From an uncultured Lachnospiraceae bacterium (GTDB taxonomy: Bacteria; Bacillota; Clostridia; Lachnospirales; Lachnospiraceae): a stretch of DNA of 64,000 nucleotides. Positions 53,128 through 62,057 of the stretch are shown here, piece after piece. The DNA is taken from the NCBI GenBank assembly GCA_949472775.1, contig CASWVG010000001.1, forward strand, positions 124,001-188,000. Direction: 5' to 3'. The notes under the pieces were generated by a model. It was not told where the DNA came from. It saw only the letters and a program-made list of their open reading frames with translations, and searched no databases. Every line of letters starts with the position of its first letter. Positions within the stretch are counted from its first letter, which is position 1. A program made the position numbers and the translations under genes.

Positions 53128-53906
53128 CTGCCGCGCGCCTCCCGCACGCCTGCGCACATCATGCGAAACGCTTTGCAAACCGGAATTTCCCGGCACATGG
53201 TTTTCCTGTGCACCCACAAAAAACGCAGGGAAAGCGGCAGCGCCAGCTTCCCGTAGAGATAGTGATAGAGCACGCCCCTGTCCCGGAAAAACCTTTCATG
53301 ATACCCTGAAAACCATGTGGATTCCCGCTCCTGCTCCCTGCCGATACACGCGGTATGTGCGTAAATCCGAAGCCCCGCCTTCAGGCAGTCCCGCAAAAAC
53401 AGGCTGTCCTCCCCGTTGCTGTACTTTGCGCCGCCGCCAAAAAGCAGCGAATAGTGCACATTCGCCCTTCGCAGCGCATTTAGCCTGGCTGAAATACTAT
53501 AAGCCGGATATCTGCCGTAATTGCGATAAGTAATCCTGCGGATCTCCCGGTTCCAGTAAGTTCTGCGGGAAGCGGCGACCTCCACGTTGAAGAGAATCAA
53601 ATCCGCGTCGGGAAGCGACTCGTAAGCTCTGCGAATCTTCTCCACATAATCCGGCTTTAATACAATATCCTCATCAGAAAAGAGCACCGTATCATCCGAC
53701 GCGTGTAAAAGCGCGGTATTCCGGCTTAATCCCACGCCACGCTCCGGCATGGAAAAGCACTTCACACGCCCGCCCTGCACCGCAATCGTCTCATAGGCAT
53801 AACAGTCACATTGGTTTACAAGCACCGCGTCCGTAACGATATGCATTTTTGAGATAAGCGCTGCGGCATCCTTATTCACCGCAGAAACCAAAACTTCCAA
53901 TTTCAT
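53124..53906 (-). CDS. Family GT2 glycosyltransferase
   Basis: 260 residues. MKLEVLVSAVNKDAAALISKMHI is a variant N-terminus; ERGVGLSRNTALLHASDDTVLFSDEDI carries the SDED metal motif near 77-80, and FGGGAKYSNGEDSLFLRDCL the catalytic base region. ATG with GGAGACGCG upstream. It overlaps the epsG-like gene by 4 bp, so polymerase and transferase are made together. Cytoplasmic repeat-unit assembly; donor unknown. Confidence 0.88.
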   Translation of the reverse strand: MKLEVLVSAVNKDAAALISKMHIVTDAVLVNQCDCYAYETIAVQGGRVKCFSMPERGVGLSRNTALLHASDDTVLFSDEDIVLKPDYVEKIRRAYESLPDADLILFNVEVAASRRTYWNREIRRITYRNYGRYPAYSISARLNALRRANVHYSLLFGGGAKYSNGEDSLFLRDCLKAGLRIYAHTACIGREQERESTWFSGYHERFFRDRGVLYHYLYGKLALPLSLRFLWVHRKTMCREIPVCKAFRMMCAGVREARGR

Positions 53907-54012
53907 CGCGTCTCCAATCTCTTTTCTGAAAATCTCCCGCTCTGCAATCCTGTAATCCCTTTTCTCCGGCGGCTGTCCGTTTCCCCGCTATCCTTTCACG
54001 CCGCGACACTAT

Positions 54013-55005
54013 CTACAATCCTTTCCTGTCTCCCCGTGTAAGAAATACGTTCCCGTAATATCTCCGCAGAAACCGCATATCACAATCCCGGACCGCCACT
54101 CCGCACAGCGCACAGTCCTGCACCTCTAACTGTTCAATCACATATGACACAAAAGCGCCATGTACCTTTCCGAAAGGCAAAGACAGTACCACGCCTCCCG
54201 CCTTACGCATATCCCGGAACGCTTCCTCGGAAAAAAGCACATTCCCATCCAGTTCACAGATCCGGATATCCCCCATCTTCTCCCGGACATAGGCAAGATT
54301 GTTTTCATAATCCTGCTTAAGCGTTTCCGCTCCCGAAGCATAGCCAATAAATGACATATCTGTCACCTTTTTGACATCACCCGCCACAAAAATGCGGTCG
54401 TCCATCACATAATAAAGTGAGAATCCCAAAAGACCGATAAACAGCCCCAGAAATGCACCGACAAACACCGCCTGCGCTGTCCTTCTGTCCGCCACCACAA
54501 GTTTCGATTCTGTCTTCTGAATCGCATGGATCCGGATAAATTCCTTCGCCTGCCCGCCATATGTTTCAAGCGCCCGCACCGCCGCCGAGAGAACCTCGTC
54601 CGTGCGCTCCGGCCTGTGTGTCGTAACCGTAATCGTCAAAAGACGGATATCCGAGAGAATCTCCGCTTTGATTGCCTCCTCCGTCTCCTCCCGCGTATAA
54701 TCCGCGGGGAGATTGCCAAGCGTCAGTTCCATGATCGGGTCCGCCGCCATCAGATCGTTCCACGTATACCCGTTGTAAGCCTGATACACTTCCCCCGTCT
54801 CGTCCGCCGCAAAATCCAGATACACCTTCGCGTAAGCCGTATACTCCCGCTCCGATTCCGGCACCATCCGCACAGCCGTATACACGATTATGCCAAGCAG
54901 GGCGCCGCCAGCCACCGCCCCCAGCACAAGTGGCAGTTTCCCCAGCAGACACAGCATATATTTTCTCAAATCCATGCCATCATCAGCATAGTGACTATCT
55001 TTCAT
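54013..55005 (-). CDS. Wzz/CapA-type chain-length co-polymerase
   Basis: 330 residues. Two spans, about 16-37 and 182-203, flank an outward domain of about 140 residues; MDLRKYMLCLLGKLPLVLGAVAGGALLG at the start matches Wzz/CapA proteins. The cytoplasmic C-terminus (about 205-330) has no Walker motif, but FIGYASG and GVVLSLPFGKVHG suggest a decayed BY-kinase-like fold. Such proteins set chain length with Wzy/EpsG. It lies next to the WbaP-like initiator and near epsG, completing a Wzy-type set except for a flippase. Confidence 0.85.
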   Translation of the reverse strand: MKDSHYADDGMDLRKYMLCLLGKLPLVLGAVAGGALLGIIVYTAVRMVPESEREYTAYAKVYLDFAADETGEVYQAYNGYTWNDLMAADPIMELTLGNLPADYTREETEEAIKAEILSDIRLLTITVTTHRPERTDEVLSAAVRALETYGGQAKEFIRIHAIQKTESKLVVADRRTAQAVFVGAFLGLFIGLLGFSLYYVMDDRIFVAGDVKKVTDMSFIGYASGAETLKQDYENNLAYVREKMGDIRICELDGNVLFSEEAFRDMRKAGGVVLSLPFGKVHGAFVSYVIEQLEVQDCALCGVAVRDCDMRFLRRYYGNVFLTRGDRKGL

Positions 55006-55088
55006 AGCGTAAATCCTTCCACTCTATATTTACACCCGGCGGCTGCTCTGTAAACGCAGCCAGCAGCCTGCCATCCGCGCGCCGCTCT

Positions 55089-56459
55089 TTACTTCAGTGC
55101 CGTCGTCTGGCTCTCCTCAACCCCCTCCGTACTCTCCGGCTTAATCAGAATCTTTAACGTCAGCAGCATCAGCTTCAGATCCAGCCACACGGAATATTGT
55201 TCGATATAAGTCAGATCCAGCTTCAGTTTATCGTATGGCGTCGTATTGTACTTCCCGTAAACCTGCGCATAGCCCGCAAGCCCTGCCTTCACTTTCATGC
55301 GGAAGGCAAACTCCGGCATCTCCTCCATATACTGGTCGATAATTTCGGGCCTTTCGGGGCGTGGTCCGATAAAGGACATCTCCCCCTTAAAAATGTTAAA
55401 AAGCTGCGGCAGCTCGTCGATTCTCGTCGCGCGGATAAACTTTCCGACCGGTGTGATGCGGGAATCATTTTTAGACGCCAGCCTTGCCACCCCGTCTTTC
55501 TCCGCATCCACCCGCATACTGCGGAATTTTAAAATATAAAATTCCTTTCTGTCCCGGGTACAGCGGATCTGCTTGTACAAAACAGGACCGCCGTCATATA
55601 ATTTGATCGCTGCAGCCGTGATCAGCATAAAGGGGGATGCAATCACCAGAAGCAGTATCGAGCACACCAGATCAATCAGCCGCTTCGCCACCCGCTGCTC
55701 CACTTTAAGGGAATACTCCCTCGTCAGATAAATAGGCGTGTCAAATAAGTGAAGCTGATCCGCGCCTTTGATAAGCACATCAGATATCTTCGGCATTGTA
55801 TACACACGCACCGACAGACTGTAGCAGTATTTTAACAAAATGTTCCGGTCTACCGCGGAAATATCCCACAATACCACCGCACCATAACCTTTTCCGATCT
55901 CCCCTTTCACCGCCTCCATGCCCTTGGAAATATTCACACATTTCCTGATCTGATACTTGTCCTTCCTCGTACCAAATTTTCTTACGATATCATCAATAGG
56001 CCGTTCCCCGTGTACAATCAGAATCTCTCTGGGCGGGAACGCCTTATAGTAGCAGGCATTGCAGAAAACCACCCAGAATCCCGCCAGCGCCGTCTGCAGC
56101 AGCATCGTCCAGACAATGGGTCGCACATCCACCACCCAGTTTGCCATCAGGGAAATCTGAAAGTAGGAAATCACATTGACAATGAACAGGGAAAACAGTT
56201 CCGAAATGAATACATCTACGGGTTTCAGATAACCGATCTTCAACGCGCCGTATGTATTCGCGAAGAAAAACAGCAGCACAAAATAGATCAGAAGGATCAG
56301 TACGTGCCCCTTGAAATAAAACCGAAAATTTCTGTGCGTTCTCAAAAACGGGTAATACGTCGTCAGCCAGAAGTACGCATAGACCGCCGTCTGGAAAATC
56401 AGCCCGATAAAAGAAAGTTGTAAAATAATCAGTCTTTTTAAGGTTTCCACTTTTCTCAT
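55089..56459 (-). CDS. Polyprenyl glycosylphosphotransferase, WbaP/WcaJ-like
   Basis: 456 residues. Four N-terminal spans (about 10-33, 51-70, 85-105, 116-134), a CoA-binding-like middle domain, and the C-terminal catalytic domain with one re-entrant helix (259-285) and the Asp348-Glu349 dyad in RIDELPQLFNIFKGEMSFIGPRPERPE. It starts a lipid-linked chain, usually with glucose- or galactose-type phosphate. This is the second initiating enzyme in the window, of the long type, next to Wzz and EpsG. Only 4 bases separate it from the upstream GT2. Confidence 0.93.
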   Translation of the reverse strand: MRKVETLKRLIILQLSFIGLIFQTAVYAYFWLTTYYPFLRTHRNFRFYFKGHVLILLIYFVLLFFFANTYGALKIGYLKPVDVFISELFSLFIVNVISYFQISLMANWVVDVRPIVWTMLLQTALAGFWVVFCNACYYKAFPPREILIVHGERPIDDIVRKFGTRKDKYQIRKCVNISKGMEAVKGEIGKGYGAVVLWDISAVDRNILLKYCYSLSVRVYTMPKISDVLIKGADQLHLFDTPIYLTREYSLKVEQRVAKRLIDLVCSILLLVIASPFMLITAAAIKLYDGGPVLYKQIRCTRDRKEFYILKFRSMRVDAEKDGVARLASKNDSRITPVGKFIRATRIDELPQLFNIFKGEMSFIGPRPERPEIIDQYMEEMPEFAFRMKVKAGLAGYAQVYGKYNTTPYDKLKLDLTYIEQYSVWLDLKLMLLTLKILIKPESTEGVEESQTTALK

Positions 56460-56463
56460 GGTC

Positions 56464-57297
56464 TTATATCCGCCTCATTGTCGCTCTGTACGCCCAGAAC
56501 ACAAAATAGAACGCGCTGGCAAAAACAGAGAGTTTCTCCTGTCTGCGGTACAGATTCCAGATCCGTTTCACCGCCTTAAGTTTATTAGATGACAGAGACT
56601 TTGCCGGTCTCCTGTAAACCGCAAGCACCTCGTCAAGCCCGTACGCCGTATGCCCGGCGCGCAGAATCTGCCACCATGTCGCCGTATCCTCGCTCTCCAC
56701 CTGCGGCATCCGGATCAGTTCATCCGGGACAATACTCCGGTCAATCACAACGGTGGTTGTAAAAATAATCGTGCGGGACAGCGCCTTTTTATAAGTCAGC
56801 GTCCCGGGCACATGCACCACCCTGCCGGTGGGTCTTGCCTCCTCGTCGCCAAACTCATAGGCGGAAAACGCAACCCCGGCCCCTTTTTCCCTCATAAAGG
56901 AAAGTTGTTTTCTAAGCTTGTCCGGAACCCAGATATCGTCCGCGTCAAGAAAGGCGATATACCGTCCGCCCGCCAGATCCATGCCTGTATTGCGCGCCGC
57001 CGCGGCGCCCTCATTTTTATTCTTGCAGATGAGGAACACCTTTTTCCCGTCCCCGCACAGATACTCCTCAATATGCTTTACATGTTCCAATACGGCGTCC
57101 GACGGATGATGCCCGTATGCACAGAGCGCCTCTTCAACTGCCTCCACGCTTCCATCCCCTGAGCAGTCGTCCACTAACAGAAGCTCCCATCTGCCGTATG
57201 TCTGCGAAAACACCATCTCAATCGTATCCGCGATATAGGCTGCCGCCCGGTACACCGGCACGATAATACTGACCAGCCCGTCCACTTTATCCTTCAA
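56464..57297 (-). CDS. Family GT2 glycosyltransferase
   Basis: 277 residues. LVSIIVPVYRAAAYIADTIEMVF, LLLVDDCSGDGSVEAV, NEGAAAARNTGMDLAGGRYIAFLDADDIW with DAD metal motif and VESEDTATWWQIL for the base region; close to capsular teichoic/CPS GT2 enzymes. No ATG is near: a TTG at 57297 (10-bp overlap with the upstream gene) or a GTG at 57285 with AAGGA upstream must serve. Downstream it is followed directly by the WbaP-like initiator. Confidence 0.88.
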   Translation of the reverse strand: MKDKVDGLVSIIVPVYRAAAYIADTIEMVFSQTYGRWELLLVDDCSGDGSVEAVEEALCAYGHHPSDAVLEHVKHIEEYLCGDGKKVFLICKNKNEGAAAARNTGMDLAGGRYIAFLDADDIWVPDKLRKQLSFMREKGAGVAFSAYEFGDEEARPTGRVVHVPGTLTYKKALSRTIIFTTTVVIDRSIVPDELIRMPQVESEDTATWWQILRAGHTAYGLDEVLAVYRRPAKSLSSNKLKAVKRIWNLYRRQEKLSVFASAFYFVFWAYRATMRRI

Positions 57298-58237
57298 GTT
57301 CCTGTCCCCCGATCTCTTCCCTGACCAGATAGATCGGTCTCCTCTTCACTTCCATATAAGTCTTTGATAAGTATTGCCCGACAATCCCCAGGCAAAACAA
57401 CTGCACGCCACTGACCATCATAATAATGCAGACCAGGGAAGGCCAGCCGGAAGTCGGATCGCCAAACAATAGTTTGCGCACTATCGTCACAATAATCATG
57501 ACAAAAGCAAGCAGACAGAAGAACACGCCCACCACGGACGCAATTGTCAGCGGAACCGTGGAAAAAGCCATAATACCCTCGAGGGAGTACAGGAAAAGCT
57601 TCCAGAACGACCATTTCGTCTCGCCTTTTTTGCGTTCCACATTTTCGTACTCCAGCCATTTGGTCTCATAGCCTACCCAGCCGAAAATACCCTTGGTAAA
57701 GCGGTTATACTCCGACATAGACAAAATTGCATCCACTACCGGTCTGGTCATCAGCCGGTAATCCCTGGCGCCGTCCACAATCTCCGTTTTGGATATTCTA
57801 TTCATAAGTCTGTAAAACATCCTGGCAAAAAAAGAACGGATAGCCGGTTCTCCCTTTCTGGTCACACGTCTGGTCGCCACCGAGTCATACCCCTGCTCAA
57901 TGTAAGAGTACATCTCCGGCAGAAGAGAGGGCGGATCCTGCAGATCCGCATCCATCAGTACAGCCAGATCGCCGCTGCATTTCTGCAGACCGGCATAGAT
58001 TGCAGCCTCCTTGCCGAAATTGCGTGAAAAGGAAACAAGGCGCACCCGCCCGTCCACCTCATGGAGCTTCTTAACCTCAGAGACCGTCTGATCCCGGGAT
58101 CCGTCATCCACATATATAATTTCGAGCGCTATCTGCTTCTCGCAAAAAAAATCTTTATTTTTGCATAGCTCATCATAAAAATCCCTGATATTCTCCTCTT
58201 CGTTGTAACAGGGTACAATGACGCTGAGTAACTTCAT
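57287..58237 (-). CDS. GtrB/DPM1-like polyprenyl-phosphate glycosyltransferase
   Basis: 316 residues. LLSVIVPCYNEEENIRDFYDEL, IIYVDDGSRDQTVSEV, LMDADLQDPPSLLPEMY with the DADLQDPP motif, and two C-terminal spans (about 230-258, 267-290). These are the marks of GtrB/ArnC/DPM1 enzymes, which load one sugar on undecaprenyl phosphate for later use by GT-C transferases. Its likely partners here are GtrA (26769) and the many GT-C-like proteins. ATG with AAAGGAGAG upstream. First gene of the transcript downstream of the Spo0A-domain terminator. Confidence 0.92.
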   Translation of the reverse strand: MKLLSVIVPCYNEEENIRDFYDELCKNKDFFCEKQIALEIIYVDDGSRDQTVSEVKKLHEVDGRVRLVSFSRNFGKEAAIYAGLQKCSGDLAVLMDADLQDPPSLLPEMYSYIEQGYDSVATRRVTRKGEPAIRSFFARMFYRLMNRISKTEIVDGARDYRLMTRPVVDAILSMSEYNRFTKGIFGWVGYETKWLEYENVERKKGETKWSFWKLFLYSLEGIMAFSTVPLTIASVVGVFFCLLAFVMIIVTIVRKLLFGDPTSGWPSLVCIIMMVSGVQLFCLGIVGQYLSKTYMEVKRRPIYLVREEIGGQELEG

Positions 58238-58266
58238 AATACTCTCCTTTCATGCATACCGATATA

Positions 58267-58275
58267 AGTGTATCA
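58267..58275 (-). promoter_or_regulatory. Extended -10 promoter for the gtrB-wbaP-epsG operon
   Basis: Minus-strand TGA-TACACT (extended -10, 4/6 core) lies 30 bases before the gtrB-like ATG and just past the terminator. No convincing -35 is seen, so an activator may be needed. Confidence 0.4.
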
Positions 58276-58284
58276 TATTTACAT

Positions 58285-58311
58285 AAAAAAAGGAAGAGAC
58301 GTGTCTCTTCC
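58285..58311 (-). terminator. Intrinsic terminator after the Spo0A-domain gene
   Basis: A 20-base perfect palindrome (GGAAGAGAC arms, 58292-58311) followed on the minus strand by seven U residues. It is the clearest terminator in the window and separates the regulator from the long glycan operon. Confidence 0.92.
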
Positions 58312-58367
58312 CAAAACCAGCGTGGAACAGGCCTGGCCCGCAAACCCGGCCTGTTTTCCCATTTCAC

Positions 58368-58748
58368 TTATATCAACTTGTTTTTCAGGCGTATATAATC
58401 CGCCACAACGGCGATATATTCACTGTTCGTCGGTCTGGTATACTCCAGTGTATTGCTGTAACCGAACAGTTCCTCAAAGAGATCACTGTTTCCCCTGTCC
58501 CACGATACCTCAATCGCATTGCGGATCGCGCGCTCGATCTTCGTGTCCGTGGTCTGGTACATCTTCGCCAGATCCGGATAAAGCAGCTTTGTCACGCTCC
58601 CCACCAGTTCCATGTCCTCCACACACATTTCCACCGCACTCCGCAAAAACTGGTAGCCACGCAGATGTGCCGGTATCCCGAGTTCCAACATAAAATCAGA
58701 GATTGTTTTCTCAAGCTCTCTCGGACTTATCATATTCTGTTGTGCCAT
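58368..58748 (-). CDS. Stand-alone Spo0A C-terminal DNA-binding domain protein
   Basis: 126 residues consisting almost wholly of the Spo0A effector domain: LGIPAHLRGYQFLRSAVEM, VTKLLYPDLAKMYQT, the recognition-helix region KIERAIRNAIEVSWDRGN, FGY and PTNSEYIAVVADYIRLKN. There is no receiver domain, so no phosphorylation site; DNA binding must be controlled otherwise. Spo0A binds 0A boxes (TTTGTCGAA). Two near-matches lie on its own promoter. It stands between the fucose and chain-building operons, which suits a local regulator (inference). ATG with AAGGAG and GAGGGG upstream; an in-frame TTG at 58769 is less likely. Confidence 0.92.
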   Translation of the reverse strand: MAQQNMISPRELEKTISDFMLELGIPAHLRGYQFLRSAVEMCVEDMELVGSVTKLLYPDLAKMYQTTDTKIERAIRNAIEVSWDRGNSDLFEELFGYSNTLEYTRPTNSEYIAVVADYIRLKNKLI

Positions 58749-58781
58749 TCCCCTCTTACTCCTTTGCAAATATTGATACGA

Positions 58782-58816
58782 TTCGACGAATGTAGTTAAT
58801 TGTTTCTTTCGACAAT
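58782..58816 (-). promoter_or_regulatory. Two 0A-box-like sites
   Basis: Minus-strand ATTGTCGAA (58808-58816, 8/9 to the Spo0A box TTTGTCGAA) overlaps the -10; TTCGTCGAA (58782-58790, 8/9) lies in the early leader. Spacing is 26 bp. Binding would block the promoter, consistent with negative autoregulation. Confidence 0.6.
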
Positions 58817-58843
58817 CATATCAAAAATGCATCGCGCTGTAAA
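58815..58843 (-). promoter_or_regulatory. Promoter of the Spo0A-domain gene
   Basis: Minus-strand TTTACA (5/6, 58838-58843), 17-bp spacer, TATGAT (5/6, 58815-58820). Leader of about 60 bases. Confidence 0.75.
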
Positions 58844-58910
58844 CGGTAATTTATCGCGCAGAGGAATATTTTTGCACGAAAAGGCAGTTTCAAGGTTTTA
58901 AATTTCGCGC

Positions 58911-58930
58911 AAAAAATTACTTTCCAGTAA
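58911..58930 (-). terminator. Weak terminator after the GDP-fucose synthase gene
   Basis: TTACT-GGAA-AGTAA stem followed by six U on the minus strand, nine bases after the stop codon. The stem is only five A/T-rich pairs. Confidence 0.45.
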
Positions 58931-58938
58931 AAAACATC

Positions 58939-59880
58939 CTACAGTCTCGCCTCGTTTACATTTTCCCTAAACCACTCGTAAGCAAGCCGTACGCCTTCCT
59001 CAAGTTCTACTTTATGCTGCCAGCCGAGCCCTTGCAGCTTCGTCACATCCGTGAGTTTCCTGGGCGTGCCGTCCGGCATCGTCTGATCCCAGACAATTTG
59101 TCCCTTATACTCCACTGCCTTCTTCACCGTGTCAGCCAGCTCTTTGATCGTAACCTCCTTGCCCGTACCGATATTGACATGCTGCTCCCCACTGTAATTC
59201 TCCAACAGGAATACGCAGGCGTCTGCCATGTCATCCACATACAAAAATTCCCGGAGCGGTGTGCCAGTACCCCACAATGTGACCATAGGCTCACCTTTCA
59301 CCTTTGCCTCATGAAACTTTCTGATCATCGCCGGCATGACATGGGAACCTTCCAGATCATAATTATCGTATGGGCCGTACAGATTCGTGGGCATACAGCT
59401 TATGAAATCGTCCCCGTACTGCCGTTTATAAAACTTGCACATTTCAAGCCCGGCGATCTTGGCGATGGCATACGCCTCGTTTGTTTCCTCCAACGGACCC
59501 GTCAGCAATGCATCTTCCGGAATCGGCTGGGGCGCCAGTCTTGGATAGATACAGGTGCTTCCCAGAAAAAGAAGCTTCTTCACCTGGTATTCATGGCAGC
59601 AATGAATGACATTGCACTGGATCTGCATATTCTCGTAGGCAAACTCCGCAGGCGCCGTGTTATTTGCATTGATGCCGCCTACCTTGGCCGCCGCCAGCAC
59701 TACCACGTCAGGACGCTCCTTTTCAAAGAAATCCCGCACTTCCTGTTGACTTGTTAAGTCAAGCTCCCTGTGCGTCCTGCCAATGACATTTTCATATCCC
59801 TTTGCCTGCAGGGACCGCACAATTGCACTGCCCACCAGTCCCCTGTGTCCTGCCACATAAATTTTATCTGTCTTATTCAT
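58939..59880 (-). CDS. fcl: GDP-L-fucose synthase
   Basis: 313 residues, extended [19 protein letters not shown] near 9-24 (GxxGxxG), the Ser of GSTCIYP near 106-112, and [12 protein letters not shown] with the catalytic Tyr/Lys near 136-140; [10 protein letters not shown] and [13 protein letters not shown] also match. It carries out 3,5-epimerisation and reduction of GDP-4-keto-6-deoxymannose to GDP-L-fucose. The dehydratase gmd is upstream with one membrane gene between. ATG with AGGAGG upstream and its own promoter. Confidence 0.94.
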   Translation of the reverse strand: MNKTDKIYVAGHRGLVGSAIVRSLQAKGYENVIGRTHRELDLTSQQEVRDFFEKERPDVVVLAAAKVGGINANNTAPAEFAYENMQIQCNVIHCCHEYQVKKLLFLGSTCIYPRLAPQPIPEDALLTGPLEETNEAYAIAKIAGLEMCKFYKRQYGDDFISCMPTNLYGPYDNYDLEGSHVMPAMIRKFHEAKVKGEPMVTLWGTGTPLREFLYVDDMADACVFLLENYSGEQHVNIGTGKEVTIKELADTVKKAVEYKGQIVWDQTMPDGTPRKLTDVTKLQGLGWQHKVELEEGVRLAYEWFRENVNEARL

Positions 59881-59904
59881 TACGCCGTCCTCCTAACTTC
59901 TATC

Positions 59905-59933
59905 AGTCTATCACAGTACAATCCCTTTTACAA
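59905..59933 (-). promoter_or_regulatory. Promoter for fcl
   Basis: Minus-strand TTGTAA (4/6), 17-bp spacer, TAGACT (4/6) with extended TGA. A TCCCTT/AAGGGA pairing overlaps the -35. Confidence 0.5.
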
Positions 59934-59961
59934 GGGAATGGCCACCGCCGCAAACCCGCCG

Positions 59962-61962
59962 TCACCGCTGTTCTTCACTTCTTAGCCCCTGCATGTCCGC
60001 CGCGCAAAACCCGTCCCCGATTCCTGTGCCCAGAAACGCAATATCCGCCTCAGACGGCGAGGACGGGAAACTCTTATATCCCACCTGGTCACCCACAATC
60101 GGACAATAAAAAGTAACGCCATCAATCTCGTATGACCGTGTCTCATAATTTTCATAATCTTTCTGGACAAGCCAGTAATCATTCCCATAGGAACCGGCAG
60201 TTTCCCGCGCCAGCGCAAATCCCTTATAGAGAAGGAGCAAAACTACGAAGACAGAGGCTGCCCGTTCCATTGCAGTCCGCCATCCTCCGCCGTTTCCATG
60301 CGGATCACCCTGCGTTCCCGCGCTGCCCCGTACCCGGAAGGCATCCTCACTTCTCCCCGCTCCCGTCACAGGACGCATCACCGCCTCGTAAAGTCCCCCA
60401 AACACCACAGCCGCCGTCAGGTACACCCATACACAGCCGTAGCGGATCAGCGGCGAAGTGCACAGCCAGAAGAGAAAAGAACCTGCCACGGTCGCCTGCG
60501 CCGTGAAAAGAGCGGGGGATATCATACCTTCCCGCACCACTGCCGCATCTGAAACCGCCGGACGTCCCTCTGTTGCCGCACGTCGTCCTCTGAACCATCT
60601 CCACGTCAGATACGCTGCCTCCACCAGTAAAGCGAAAACTGCCACCGCCGCCGCCAGCACGAGAGCCCTGTCGCTCCCCGCCAGTGTCCGAAACCACCCG
60701 GGCAGCCACTGCCGCATGGGCATGTCGAACTGTGCCACGTCCGTGTAGCCCCTGCCCCAGACCTGTATTTCCCTGGCGTCATAATCCGCCAGCCCTTTTG
60801 GCATTTTCCAGACCACGTCAAACAGGTCTATCTGTGTGAAAGGATAGACAAGCCACCCCGAAATCACCACATTGCGAATAAAGAAGGGCAGCGCCGTCAA
60901 AATCCCCAGGCCCAGATAAACCCCTGTCTCTCCCCACCTTTTCTCCCCTATCAGACGACACGCCGGATAAATCGTGAGCAGAAGAATCAGTGCCGCCGAC
61001 AGCTTCACCGTCATCAGGAACACGCCCAGCACACACAAAAGCCCATAGGGGAGAATCGTCCGCTCCCCGCTTTCCGAAAGATCCAGCCACTTTATCACCA
61101 TATAAAATGCCACAAGCACCATAAAATAATCCGAAGCCGGGGAAATCATTTCATCAAAAATATTCACCAGATAATACACGCACATCACTCTGGCAAAATC
61201 ACTCGCCCGAAGCCGCCCGGCACGCAGGGACTTCCTCATCCGCAGACAGACCACCGACAGCAGAAACGCAAGCCATCCCGCCGCGCAGTGATAGGACTGT
61301 CCACCCAGAAAGGCCATACTGTATAGCGCAGAAAGGGCAAAGGAAGAACTGTTGTATGCCAGTCTGCAATGCAGATTGCCCAGCCCCTTCACCACGCCGT
61401 ACTCTTCCATCCAGCGAATGCTCTGGGCATGGTAAAGCCCCGTATCATAATGAATGATGCCGCGGGAGGTGCCATAGGCGAATAAGAGAAACAGGCCAAA
61501 GACTGCGCAGAACCGAAAAACCCTCGAGCCATTCTGCTCCCCGTGATCCGGCATACGGCTGCCTTTCCGGTCTCCTCCAGTGAACGTTTCCGCCTCGAAA
61601 AACACAAGCCGCCGGACCGTTTCCGCAAACACCCTCTTGTTGACCGCAACAGTCAATGCGCAGAGAACACACAAAATCACATTTGCCGCAAGTCCCACAC
61701 CAGAAAACAGGCTGAAAAACTGCGCATAAACCGTCACACTGACAAGGCCGCACATAAAATACGCATCCCAGGTCCGAATCATCGGGCAGAAATGTTTGCT
61801 TTCCCTGCCCCCGCGCCGCCTGCACACCTTGTCAGCGTCCGTATTCCCCGTACAGACATGTGCATAATAAGGAAGGTGCCGCGTGATTACACGCAGCACA
61901 CCATATCCGATGATAAATGTAGTTATACCCATGTAGAGCCAGATCAAAATTACCGACAACAT
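59962..61962 (-). CDS. Polytopic membrane protein, LIC_10190-like
   Basis: 666 residues, about thirteen spans. GIIHYDTGLYHAQSIRWMEEYG followed by VKGLGNLHCRLAYNSSSFALSALY (about 168-215) resembles the LIC_10190 family of surface-polysaccharide loci, with the acidic/His loop typical of GT-C enzymes. Hydrophilic Gly/Arg-rich inserts lie near 130-145 and 555-580. The C-terminal part is soluble. Located between gmd and fcl, so it may add or polymerise a fucose-containing unit (inference). ATG with GAGGAAAC upstream at a long distance. Confidence 0.72.
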   Translation of the reverse strand: MLSVILIWLYMGITTFIIGYGVLRVITRHLPYYAHVCTGNTDADKVCRRRGGRESKHFCPMIRTWDAYFMCGLVSVTVYAQFFSLFSGVGLAANVILCVLCALTVAVNKRVFAETVRRLVFFEAETFTGGDRKGSRMPDHGEQNGSRVFRFCAVFGLFLLFAYGTSRGIIHYDTGLYHAQSIRWMEEYGVVKGLGNLHCRLAYNSSSFALSALYSMAFLGGQSYHCAAGWLAFLLSVVCLRMRKSLRAGRLRASDFARVMCVYYLVNIFDEMISPASDYFMVLVAFYMVIKWLDLSESGERTILPYGLLCVLGVFLMTVKLSAALILLLTIYPACRLIGEKRWGETGVYLGLGILTALPFFIRNVVISGWLVYPFTQIDLFDVVWKMPKGLADYDAREIQVWGRGYTDVAQFDMPMRQWLPGWFRTLAGSDRALVLAAAVAVFALLVEAAYLTWRWFRGRRAATEGRPAVSDAAVVREGMISPALFTAQATVAGSFLFWLCTSPLIRYGCVWVYLTAAVVFGGLYEAVMRPVTGAGRSEDAFRVRGSAGTQGDPHGNGGGWRTAMERAASVFVVLLLLYKGFALARETAGSYGNDYWLVQKDYENYETRSYEIDGVTFYCPIVGDQVGYKSFPSSPSEADIAFLGTGIGDGFCAADMQGLRSEEQR

Positions 61963-62057
61963 TTCTGATATACGTTTCCTCTATCTTTCTCTTCTGTCCC
62001 ATGCATTCCGACCCGCCGGTTGCTTCCGGCATATCCTTGAACGCAGCAGACAACCCG

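Noticed and set aside
51889..53217. EpsG starting at a GTG at 53217
   Set aside because: The added 30 residues are hydrophilic and lie in the upstream GT2 gene; MILYITVAVV at 53127 is a normal EpsG start with an ATGA overlap.
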